Source: JAWPMT01 sp965229785 (GTDB lineage: Bacteria > Bacteroidota > Bacteroidia > Cytophagales > Cyclobacteriaceae). Taken from it: a stretch of 64,000 bases of DNA. The notes beneath the pieces were generated by a model that saw only the letters and a program-made list of their open reading frames with translations, searched no databases and was not told where the DNA came from. The stretch is taken from positions 186,001 to 250,000 of the forward strand of contig CBDDJS010000001.1 of assembly GCA_965229785.1 (NCBI GenBank). Direction: 5' to 3'. Shown here piece after piece: positions 9,092 through 16,572 of this stretch (positions within the stretch are counted from its first letter, which is position 1; each line of letters begins with the position of its first letter). The position numbers were made by a program, and so were the translations under genes.

Positions 9092-10597
9092 ATGCGATAC
9101 ATTCTTTTCCTTCTAACATTCAGCTATTTCCCACTTGTTGCGCAGGATTTTCGACAACCAGAATGGTTTGACCCTGAGAAAATAAACCTTGAAGATTATT
9201 GGACCGGAGCTGCCTGGATTGATATCAATGATGATGGTAAGTTGGACTTGCTCCTTACCAACAGAAAGCCAGGACAAAGTCCTCGGAAAAATAAGGTCTT
9301 TCTGCAGCAGGAAAATGGCTTTGAATTGGATGAAGATCACCTACTATCCAATCAACCAGGATTTTGGTTTGGTGTCAATACCATTGACTATAACAATGAC
9401 GGGCTATTGGATATATATGTTGCCGGGTTTCCGGGTGCCTTGTATCGCAATAATGGAATGGGAATTTGGGAAAAAGTGAGTGAAGGAGATGTTGGTAAAA
9501 TAACCTCAGCGGGTATTGCATCCGCCTGGGGAGATTTAAATCAGGATGGTTATTTGGATCTGGTCCTGACGCGACCCAACTGGCTTCCATTACCACCTTT
9601 TTTTGGTAAGCCTCCGGCTCCACAGGTGTTCATTAATGCTGGAAATCCCGACTTTCATTTGTTGGAGGTGACCTTTGAAAATTTACCTGCGGATGAGACT
9701 TTTCTTCAACCGACCCTACATGATATTGATAATGATAACGACCTGGACCTGATCATAGCCATGGGAAGCGGAGCTCCTAAAAAGGACCTCCTGTTCCTGA
9801 ACCAATGGCAAGAATCCGGTGAAATTGGATTCAAACAAGATACTACTTCCATCTTGAGTTCGACGTTTCTTGAAGGAAATCATTGGAGCTTCAATGATGT
9901 CGACAATGACCTTGATTTCGATGCCTTTATCACAAATTGGGCGGTTTCGAAGAATGGTAAATCTGTTCCGAGCAAGAATGCCTTGTTTCGACATGAGCAA
10001 ATGAAATTCACTCGGATCTCAGACGATATTCTGGTAAACAATGCCACTAAATCCACTTCATCAGGTTGGGGAGACTTTGATAATGACGGGGATTTAGATG
10101 TAATTGTGGTGAATGACTCGACCTATAATTTGAAATATTATCAAAATGATGGAAAAGGAAATTTCAAAAGCATAGAGACCGGTGAACTCAACCGAACTGT
10201 CAAGAATCAAAGTGGTATTTGTATTGCGGATTATGACGATGATGGAGATTTAGATGTTTTTGTACCTGGTCAAGGTGCCAATAGTTCCTTTTTCGAAAAC
10301 CATTTATCTGAGGACAATAATTGGGTGAAATTCACCCTCGTGGGAAAGAGATCTAATCGTTGTGCTGTAGGTGCCATACTCGAACTTACTACCTTAAGAA
10401 ATGATTCCCTGGTCCATCAGATCAGGGAGGTATCCGGGTCTAACACATTTTTTGGTACCAATACTTTGATCCAACACTTCGGGATAGGATCTGATCAGTT
10501 GGTATCTTTAAAAGTGAAATGGCCTACAGGTAAGTCAGACATATACAAGCACTTGAAGCTGAATTCACATATGGTGCTGGAGGAAACAGAAGAATAG
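9092..10597 (+). CDS. FG-GAP/VCBS-repeat protein with C-terminal ASPIC/UnbV domain (CRTAC1-like)
   Basis: I chose the ATG at 9092 because it opens directly into a signal peptide (MRYILFLLTFSYFPLVAQ). An upstream in-frame ATG at 9044 has a very purine-rich leader (AGGAGGAGGGG) and would add 16 residues, so it cannot be excluded. The mature protein holds about six FG-GAP/VCBS repeats with Ca-binding-like cores (DINDDGKLDL, DYNNDGLLDIY, DLNQDGYLDL, DIDNDNDLDL, DFDNDGDLDV, DYDDDGDLDVF), which fold as a beta-propeller. The last 90 residues match ASPIC/UnbV (RCAVGAILEL, VSGSNTFFGTN, LKVKWPTGK). It is probably exported; the ligand is unknown. There is no T9SS sorting domain at the C-terminus. Confidence 0.85.
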   Translation: MRYILFLLTFSYFPLVAQDFRQPEWFDPEKINLEDYWTGAAWIDINDDGKLDLLLTNRKPGQSPRKNKVFLQQENGFELDEDHLLSNQPGFWFGVNTIDYNNDGLLDIYVAGFPGALYRNNGMGIWEKVSEGDVGKITSAGIASAWGDLNQDGYLDLVLTRPNWLPLPPFFGKPPAPQVFINAGNPDFHLLEVTFENLPADETFLQPTLHDIDNDNDLDLIIAMGSGAPKKDLLFLNQWQESGEIGFKQDTTSILSSTFLEGNHWSFNDVDNDLDFDAFITNWAVSKNGKSVPSKNALFRHEQMKFTRISDDILVNNATKSTSSGWGDFDNDGDLDVIVVNDSTYNLKYYQNDGKGNFKSIETGELNRTVKNQSGICIADYDDDGDLDVFVPGQGANSSFFENHLSEDNNWVKFTLVGKRSNRCAVGAILELTTLRNDSLVHQIREVSGSNTFFGTNTLIQHFGIGSDQLVSLKVKWPTGKSDIYKHLKLNSHMVLEETEE

Positions 10598-10607
10598 TAT
10601 TGTACCT

Positions 10608-10635
10608 CCTGACTACACATGGTTCAGGTGTTTTT
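10608..10635 (+). terminator. Weak intrinsic terminator between convergent genes
   Basis: CCTGA (10608-10612) pairs with TCAGG (10624-10628) around an 11-nt loop, followed after TG by five T residues. The stem is short, so confidence is modest. Confidence 0.35.
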
Positions 10636-10648
10636 GTGCTATTCATAC

Positions 10649-11719
10649 TTAAAGGTGATCCATAAGTGGCTTAAAGACCCTGTTCAAAAATTCCTGAGAG
10701 TGGTTAGCTACTACATTTCCGGGTAATCGGAATTCATGGTTACAGACCACTACCAGATCATGATCGGGGACACATAGCAGTAATTGGCCTCCATAACCTA
10801 GTCCAAAAAACACTTGCTTATCTGCATATTCACCCATCCACCAAAGGTTATTGTAATGCATGTTTTCAATGGGGCCATAGGTGGATGTAAGGTCTATCTT
10901 AAATCGCCATGATTCGGTTATCCATTGTTGAGGTATTATTTGAGCTCCTTGATGCTCACCCTGGTGCATCATCAGATACCCCAATTTTACAAGGTCTGAA
11001 GCTCGAAGTTGAAGCCCTGCATCGGATCTTGTATTGTCTAGCCCATCCTTTTCCCATGAAAACGCCTGAATCAGAAGGGGTTCAAATAGCTTTTTCTGCG
11101 CAAACTCCTGATAGGTCAGTCCCTGATTGTTTTCAATGAATCTTGTCAATAATGATACGGCTCCGGAGTTGTAATTAAAGACGGTTCCAGGCGAAACGAC
11201 AATCTCTTTTTCGAAGAAGTAGCCCCAGGTATCGCTGATAGATGTGTACCAGGGAACAGCTTCCACGTTTTCATTCCACTCAAAGCCCGTTTGCATATCC
11301 AGAATTTGTTGTAAGGTCACTTCCTCTATTTGGTCATGACCATCTGCTTTGATGTACTCCTGAAAGTATTGAGATACCTTTTCATTCGTATTGGAAATCG
11401 CACCTTCCTCAAGGGCAATGCCAATCAGGATGGAAGAAATACTCTTGGTAATCGACCGAATGTGGAGTAGGGTCTCTTTATTGGCTCCATTATAATATCC
11501 CTCATAGATCATGGATTTATCCTTAAGTATTAGGCAACTATAAATGTTTGGAAGAGACTCAGCGGTTCGTCCCAGTTCATTTATAAATTCCTGATCTATC
11601 TCTGATAATTCAGGTCCGGGATTTGAGAAAAAAGGATCACTTTCTGTGATGGCCTCATTCTCCCGGCATGAACTGAAGACCAACAGTGCGCCTACAATCA
11701 TGTGGTAAAGGATTCTCAT
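10649..11719 (-). CDS. Serine hydrolase of the class C beta-lactamase / PBP-like family, lipoprotein
   Basis: I chose the ATG at 11719 because it starts a lipoprotein signal (MRILYHMIVGALLVFSSC). Longer starts (ATG at 11776, TTG at 11803) put an odd polar stretch in front. The active-site SxxK is present as SITKSIS and the YxN as YNSG. The glycine-rich end segment FGLGYGGQ stands where these proteins carry the HxG-like third motif. Family members are esterases, D-amino acid peptidases or carboxypeptidases rather than true beta-lactamases. The Cys after the signal suggests attachment to the inner or outer membrane facing the periplasm or outside. It sits 80 bases downstream of the TolB-like gene and probably shares its transcript. 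The substrate is unknown. Confidence 0.85.
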   Translation of the reverse strand: MRILYHMIVGALLVFSSCRENEAITESDPFFSNPGPELSEIDQEFINELGRTAESLPNIYSCLILKDKSMIYEGYYNGANKETLLHIRSITKSISSILIGIALEEGAISNTNEKVSQYFQEYIKADGHDQIEEVTLQQILDMQTGFEWNENVEAVPWYTSISDTWGYFFEKEIVVSPGTVFNYNSGAVSLLTRFIENNQGLTYQEFAQKKLFEPLLIQAFSWEKDGLDNTRSDAGLQLRASDLVKLGYLMMHQGEHQGAQIIPQQWITESWRFKIDLTSTYGPIENMHYNNLWWMGEYADKQVFFGLGYGGQLLLCVPDHDLVVVCNHEFRLPGNVVANHSQEFLNRVFKPLMDHL

Positions 11720-11799
11720 CTTTTTATTCAAGTTTTTTGGTGCTCCTCGATGCTCCGGAAATGTATTAGCATTCATAGTATGATCGAGAAAAATCCCGT

Positions 11800-12684
11800 T
11801 CAATCACATATTGATTTTGTTGCTACCCAAACAGGTTCTCCATGGTATGAGTGTTGAGAAGAAATTTGAATAACGTCTGTTCCGTCAACATTCATGGTAT
11901 AGATATGATGGACACTATCTCTCTTCGAGTGGAAAGCAATTCTATCAGGATTGGGTGACCATGTTATCTCGCCATCATCGTAAGGGTTATCGGTAATCTT
12001 CCGGACTTCTCCGTTGATCAGATTCATGACGAATACGTCATTTCTGTCAGGCTCTCCTTCTTCATAATACTGCGTGGTAAATGCTAATTGACTCCCATCA
12101 GGCGCCCAGGCCATATATTTCTCGTTGCTGGTGTTTGTAGTTAATCTTTTCGTCGATTGGGAGGGAATGTCGTATAGATAAATCTCATTGTTCCCATCTC
12201 TGTCCGATATATAGGATAGTTGTTTACTGTCGGGAGACCAGGTAGCACGTCCATTGTAACTCTGTAAAGGTGTTATTTCTGCTATTAATGCTCCGTCGAT
12301 TCCTCTCAATACCAATTTCGATGAGTCACCTTCACGTTCCTGAAAAACGAGCATTTCCGCATTTGGAGAAATATTGTATTCCAGTAACTCAGTATCGAGC
12401 GGAATACGATTTCCTTCAAGGTCGAAATTTTGTATCCGGAATGTATCGTTGACATAAGCATATGCAAACAAAGTCCCCGTCGCTTCGTTCCACATGGGAT
12501 TCCAGTCCCAACTGGGATTGGAGGTTAACCTTGTTTCATTTCCATTGAGATCGTTTAGGTAGATGTCAAAATTCCCTGAGGCTTTTGATATATAAGCAAG
12601 TTGATAATTGAGGCACGTTTTATTTTGAGCTTCGCATGAAAAAGTCAGGGCAACTGATAGAATTAATAGAATTCGAGAAGTCAT
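11800..12684 (-). CDS. TolB-like WD40/PD40 beta-propeller protein
   Basis: The 294-residue protein starts with a signal peptide ending in TFSCEAQ, which could serve as a lipobox. Five or six PD40-type blades follow. Their recurring cores are NPMWNEATG, RATWSPDSKQLSYISDRDGNNEIYL, YMAWAPDGSQLAFT and GEITWSPNPDRIAFHSKRD, each followed by a DIY/DVFVMNL strand. This is the propeller seen in TolB and in dipeptidyl-peptidase N-termini, but TolB's N-terminal domain and any protease domain are missing. It is a stand-alone periplasmic or surface propeller. It likely forms a two-gene transcript with the serine hydrolase downstream, which may act on the same ligand. Confidence 0.8.
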   Translation of the reverse strand: MTSRILLILSVALTFSCEAQNKTCLNYQLAYISKASGNFDIYLNDLNGNETRLTSNPSWDWNPMWNEATGTLFAYAYVNDTFRIQNFDLEGNRIPLDTELLEYNISPNAEMLVFQEREGDSSKLVLRGIDGALIAEITPLQSYNGRATWSPDSKQLSYISDRDGNNEIYLYDIPSQSTKRLTTNTSNEKYMAWAPDGSQLAFTTQYYEEGEPDRNDVFVMNLINGEVRKITDNPYDDGEITWSPNPDRIAFHSKRDSVHHIYTMNVDGTDVIQISSQHSYHGEPVWVATKSICD

Positions 12685-12780
12685 TTAATGATCAGGTTTT
12701 GACACAACAATAGTATTTATTGACGTGCTGAACGTCTAAATTCGATCCTAATCAATTAAATGAGAATTAACTTAAATGTT

Positions 12781-12804
12781 TGAAAAGCCTTAACTGATGG
12801 CTTA
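12781..12804 (-). terminator. Terminator of the multiheme cytochrome operon
   Basis: On the minus strand AAGCC (12803-12799) pairs with GGCTT (12789-12785) around a 9-nt loop and runs into TTTTC. It lies just beyond the stop of the last operon gene. Confidence 0.5.
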
Positions 12805-12815
12805 AGCATAGTAAC

Positions 12816-13604
12816 TTACAACCCACTCACCACTTGCCCATTCTCGACCAGAATGTCATAGTAGTAACCTGATCCAAAGTCTTTATTCACAGCAACAGTG
12901 CCAGTTAATGTGACCTGATGACCGATAGGAACATTCGAAGCACTTGTGACCACCAGATCAAATTCATCCTTACTACCGTCTTTGAGGTGTAACCAATTCC
13001 GGCCCATGATCCGGGCATTTACTTTGGTACATTCTGCCGTTAACTGAACTGTTTTTCCGGCGTATTTTTCGGGATTCCCTACCAGGTCCGCAATTTTGAT
13101 GGAGCCAGGGGCCGCTTCTATGGGGACTGTTTTTCTGATATTATCTTCTTTGGTAGCTATCTTTTCATTGCCGGTTTTTCTACCGTGATCGACAGGGATC
13201 AAAGAAGAAACTAAGTACAATTTGTCAAAGGTCCGATTGTGCTCTTTGCTTCTGAAATTTCTTTTCAAAAGCCCTGAACGATAGAAGTAAGTATCCCCAA
13301 TTTCAACTTCCATTTTATTCGTCGCTACCCAATATTCTTCACCTTTCTCGTCAACCTTCAGGTAGATATATTTAGAGGTGGGCAAAGTTTCTTTGACAAA
13401 AATGGTGTGGAGTGCTTGAGTAGCATTTGCCCGTTTACTTTCAGAGGCATTTAGATCAATTAAAGGCTTCTTTCCTTCATAGAAAATGCCTGATTGATAC
13501 TGTTCCTTTTCAACACTGGTGGCTTCTATGACTTTAGGTTGATCGGAGCAGCTTATGATGAATGCCGAAAGAATAACCAGAGGAAGAAGATGTGAATGTT
13601 TCAT
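12816..13604 (-). CDS. OB-fold lipoprotein, last gene of the multiheme operon
   Basis: The signal peptide ends in FIISC, a lipobox with the lipidated Cys near residue 19. Residues about 70-135 form a first small beta domain (YIYLKVDEKGEEYWVATN...IGDTYFY). Residues about 170-262 form a second with the OB-fold pattern of periplasmic proteins: AGKTVQLTAE, GRNWLHLKDGS, GHQVTLTGTVAVNKDFGSGY. Proteins with such OB folds are often found beside multiheme cytochromes, and a scaffold or assembly role is inference. It lies 59 bases after the barrel gene, and the gap holds a GC-rich palindrome (13630-13660). No heme motif or catalytic residue is visible. Confidence 0.75.
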   Translation of the reverse strand: MKHSHLLPLVILSAFIISCSDQPKVIEATSVEKEQYQSGIFYEGKKPLIDLNASESKRANATQALHTIFVKETLPTSKYIYLKVDEKGEEYWVATNKMEVEIGDTYFYRSGLLKRNFRSKEHNRTFDKLYLVSSLIPVDHGRKTGNEKIATKEDNIRKTVPIEAAPGSIKIADLVGNPEKYAGKTVQLTAECTKVNARIMGRNWLHLKDGSKDEFDLVVTSASNVPIGHQVTLTGTVAVNKDFGSGYYYDILVENGQVVSGL

Positions 13605-13629
13605 AGTACTTTATATTTTGGGAGTAGAA

Positions 13630-13660
13630 AATCCCCCTAACCCCCTTTGAAAAGGGGGAG
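13630..13660. repeat. REP-like palindrome (copy 1), intergenic
   Basis: The element reads AATCCCCC, then TAA, then CCCCCTTT-ga-AAAGGGGG, giving an 8-bp stem with a 2-nt loop. It shares the AATCCCCC...CCCCCTT..AAGGGGGA plan and orientation with 15213-15251. It could form a hairpin that protects or attenuates the operon mRNA, or be a mobile REP/MITE-type repeat. Confidence 0.6.
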
Positions 13661-13663
13661 TCT

Positions 13664-15334
13664 TTAAAATCTTTTAGTCAATTGAATATTGAACCGGCTT
13701 TTATATTCTGATTGTCTTAGGGAGAATTCTACTAACCCTCCCAGAGAGAACTTACTATCAAACAAGTAGTTGAACTGAGTGCCTACAAATTGCTGAAGTA
13801 CGGTCACGTCTCTTTCCGGATTGTGTGAATAGGCCACACTTCGCAGGTAAGTGGACGCACTTACTTTATTCTGGAAATAGTAGCGACTGTGCCTCAAAGT
13901 CGTAGATACGGAATTCAAATAATTGGACTGATTGACATTTAGGTTGGCACTGATCACCCCACCAATAACCGGCATATTACGGATCGAACCAAATAAGTTA
14001 TAGTTATCAGAAGCATTTGCCATACTGTTCTGATATCGCTTGCCATACGCCGCACCGAGGGTCACTCGCTTGAAGGGCCTGACGGTAACTCGGGCTCGGA
14101 TCCCTTGTCTGGCTTCGTCATCGGCAATCAGACGTTCCAGATTAGTTTGAAAGGTTTCGTAAAATATGATCTGCTTACGTGTATCATAACTCGCTGAAAA
14201 TCGGACCATCTTATTGAGGCGATAGTTGGCGGATAAATGAAAATTCGTCAACCGATTCCCACCTTGTGTCAGATCAGAATTGAGTGTATACAGATCCATT
14301 TCCGCAGAAGAGAACAAACTGAACCCATACCCCAAACTAGCTGATCCTTGCGCATATACATACCTTCGGTCAATGGCATTCCCATTTTTTTGTTCCAGTA
14401 AGCCTACGGTTACCTCAAATGAATTTTCCTGACCTTTATGTGAAACCCCCAGGTATCCTCCCATTTGAGGCATATCTGTTTGGAAACCATTGTTACGGAA
14501 ATTAGGACGGAACCCTGCAATTCCGCCTACATGGAATTTACCCAATTGCTTTTCCACATGAAGACCATCAATCATACCTAAAGAAGCTACTCGTCGATTG
14601 ATTTTCCGACCAATGCCAACGGAATAATCCTGCTCTTTTTCATATTTCAGAAAGAGATTGTACACATTGAACAAACCCGGACTTTGGTAGATCGTGTCCT
14701 CCGAAGCTTCCAGGTTTTGGCGATAGATGAAATGGGTGGAAACTGAAAACCTGGAATCATTGATTTGATCCATTTTGAGCCGTACCCTGGCCAAATTCCT
14801 CGCATTGAAATCCGTGGCCGAGGAAGCTTGCACGTTAGAGCCTACCGATACAGATCCTCGAACAGGATCCTTTTTTCTTACCAGTATCTTTTTGTCCGGG
14901 AAACTAGCATCTTGTGATTTCAGGTTTCTGCCATTGAATTGAAGTACATCTCCTTTGCTCAGCTTTTGTCCCGCCAAGGGCGTTGCCACTACGGAAAGCG
15001 ACGATTTCTGACCAACGACAGCCGCCGGCACCAATTTGTTATCGAGGATACTGTAAAGTGTATCGCCGGTCACGATCGCCTGCGTGTTATCAAATTTGGC
15101 ATAGATCCTCGTAGAGGTGACGAACGAAACCGTGCCCGATTGAGCCTTTCCGGATTGGGAGAAGAGGAGCACCGGGAGCAGTAAAAAAGATACACAGAGA
15201 ACAAAGGGTAAGAATCCCCCGGCCATCGGCCACCCCCTTAAAAGGGGGATTTTTGAAGCTACTTTCGTACTAAAAGTCTCATGGATTTCCAGTATTCCCA
15301 ATGAACTTAATCTTGATAATACATTCATCATCAT
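13664..15334 (-). CDS. Outer-membrane beta-barrel protein, possible porin partner of the multiheme cytochromes
   Basis: The 556-residue protein ends in a beta strand with C-terminal Phe (FNIQLTKRF), the standard barrel-insertion signal. From about residue 155 on it is a run of alternating amphipathic strands (18 or so by eye) with polar loops. A small beta domain comes first (residues about 65-140). The start at 15334 overlaps the upstream stop by ATGA, giving coupling. An internal ATG at 15226 would start a conventional signal peptide (MAGGFLPFVLCVSFLLLPVLLFS). The extra 36 residues are partly encoded by a REP-like palindrome. Position directly after two multiheme cytochromes recalls MtrB/PCC porins, but it is shorter than MtrB and I cannot see sequence homology, so that role is inference. 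Confidence 0.75.
   Translation of the reverse strand: MMMNVLSRLSSLGILEIHETFSTKVASKIPLLRGWPMAGGFLPFVLCVSFLLLPVLLFSQSGKAQSGTVSFVTSTRIYAKFDNTQAIVTGDTLYSILDNKLVPAAVVGQKSSLSVVATPLAGQKLSKGDVLQFNGRNLKSQDASFPDKKILVRKKDPVRGSVSVGSNVQASSATDFNARNLARVRLKMDQINDSRFSVSTHFIYRQNLEASEDTIYQSPGLFNVYNLFLKYEKEQDYSVGIGRKINRRVASLGMIDGLHVEKQLGKFHVGGIAGFRPNFRNNGFQTDMPQMGGYLGVSHKGQENSFEVTVGLLEQKNGNAIDRRYVYAQGSASLGYGFSLFSSAEMDLYTLNSDLTQGGNRLTNFHLSANYRLNKMVRFSASYDTRKQIIFYETFQTNLERLIADDEARQGIRARVTVRPFKRVTLGAAYGKRYQNSMANASDNYNLFGSIRNMPVIGGVISANLNVNQSNYLNSVSTTLRHSRYYFQNKVSASTYLRSVAYSHNPERDVTVLQQFVGTQFNYLFDSKFSLGGLVEFSLRQSEYKSRFNIQLTKRF
15213..15251. repeat. REP-like palindrome (copy 2), inside coding sequence
   Basis: AATCCCCC (15213-15220) pairs with GGGGGATT (15244-15251), and an inner CCCCCTT-aa-AAGGGGG also forms. 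It resembles copy 1 but lies inside the barrel gene, where it encodes the stretch IPLLRGWPMAGG ahead of the hydrophobic signal core. Such palindromic insertions tolerated in a coding region recall Rickettsia palindromic elements. Confidence 0.6.
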
Positions 15335-16572
15335 TCCTCTCCGTTAGGGTGACACCTTAAACATTCACTACTGACGTAGCTGTAGCCAGAAACATCGCTA
15401 TGCTCATCATCCATGTCATTGCGGTTGTGCTCATGACATTCAAGACAGCTGAATATCGAATAATCATTAGGGTTAATATGGCACTCAGTACACTCGTTCC
15501 ATACTCCACGGCCATGGTTTCCTCGGGTGATCGGGAAATATTGACCGTCGTGATCAAAATCAGCCTCTTCCCAATCGTTAATATTATGACAGGTAGCACA
15601 GTCAGTACCGAAACCTACTTGTAAGTGATTAGGATTGGTCGTGGCATTGTAATCGTCGAGGTGGCAACTCACACAATCCGGATCCGCATCACTGAAGTTC
15701 TCCGTCAAATGACATTGTGCACAGTCATTGATATCATGTCCGCCGGTCAGCGGGAAGAAGTCATGATTTCCGGCAGCGAGTGTATTCCATGAAAAGATAT
15801 CATGACAGTCATCACAAGCCTGTCCATAACCAGCCTGTTGGTGGTTAGGCATGGTCGTAGCAAAGTAGTCATCCGAATGACAGCCATAACAATCATTGGG
15901 TATGTTATCATCGTCGAAACCATCACCAATATGGCAATCCGTACAGGCCGTACGGTGCCCACCTAGTAGCGGGAAGAAATCATGATCCAGTGTTTGGCCT
16001 TCCCAACCAAAGGCAATGGCATCATGACATTCCAGGCATTCCAGGGAGTAGCCTTTTTCAATGTGATTAGGGTTTTCTGCCAGATTGAAATCATCAAGAT
16101 GACAATTGACACACTCATTACCCAATCGATCAAAACGCAGGTTGATCTCGCTTGCGTGACAATCCACGCAATTCAAGGTGGAGTGTGAGCCGGTGAGCGG
16201 AAATCCGTTTTGTTCATGGATCTGAGGGATATCATTGACCAACCAGCTGTCTTCATCATGGCATCGGGCACAATCTCTGCCAACTGAACCACTATGTACA
16301 TCCTCATGGCATCCCGCACAATCGAGAGATGCTTCACTAAAGACCAGTGACTGGTGGCATTCTACACAGCTTATGTCTTCATGTGCACCCAGTAGCTCGA
16401 ATTGGGTGGTGTCATGGTCAAATGGCAAAGGGTCGACCAATGTCCACCAATCCCCCGCCACATGGCAGGTTTTGCAATCAGCAGGACCCTTTTCTCCATG
16501 AGGGGAATTTTCCTGCGCAGCTAACCAGAAGCTGCTCAACAGGCCGATTATAAGGAATGACAGTCTACGCAT
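15331..16572 (-). CDS. 16-heme c-type cytochrome
   Basis: A signal peptide (MRRLSFLIIGLLSSFWLAAQ) leads into a 390-residue mature protein with 16 CxxCH motifs from CKTCH near residue 33 to CLRCH near the end, about one heme per 25 residues. Hemes come in pairs around a repeated module: a His-Asp block such as FDHD, then F/FPLxGxH, then CxxCH. The spare His residues (HD, GxH) are good candidates for distal heme ligands. This is a cytochrome c3/c7-like chain of low complexity, a molecular wire. It overlaps the 20-heme gene by 25 bases and the barrel gene by 4 bases, so translation is likely coupled. No catalytic site of a nitrite, hydroxylamine or octaheme tetrathionate reductase is recognisable. 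Confidence 0.92.
   Translation of the reverse strand: MRRLSFLIIGLLSSFWLAAQENSPHGEKGPADCKTCHVAGDWWTLVDPLPFDHDTTQFELLGAHEDISCVECHQSLVFSEASLDCAGCHEDVHSGSVGRDCARCHDEDSWLVNDIPQIHEQNGFPLTGSHSTLNCVDCHASEINLRFDRLGNECVNCHLDDFNLAENPNHIEKGYSLECLECHDAIAFGWEGQTLDHDFFPLLGGHRTACTDCHIGDGFDDDNIPNDCYGCHSDDYFATTMPNHQQAGYGQACDDCHDIFSWNTLAAGNHDFFPLTGGHDINDCAQCHLTENFSDADPDCVSCHLDDYNATTNPNHLQVGFGTDCATCHNINDWEEADFDHDGQYFPITRGNHGRGVWNECTECHINPNDYSIFSCLECHEHNRNDMDDEHSDVSGYSYVSSECLRCHPNGEE

Noticed and set aside
10649..11719. Antibiotic-resistance beta-lactamase
   Set aside because: The fold and SxxK/YxN are shared, but the sequence looks like the broad lipoprotein serine hydrolase group, and resistance cannot be claimed.
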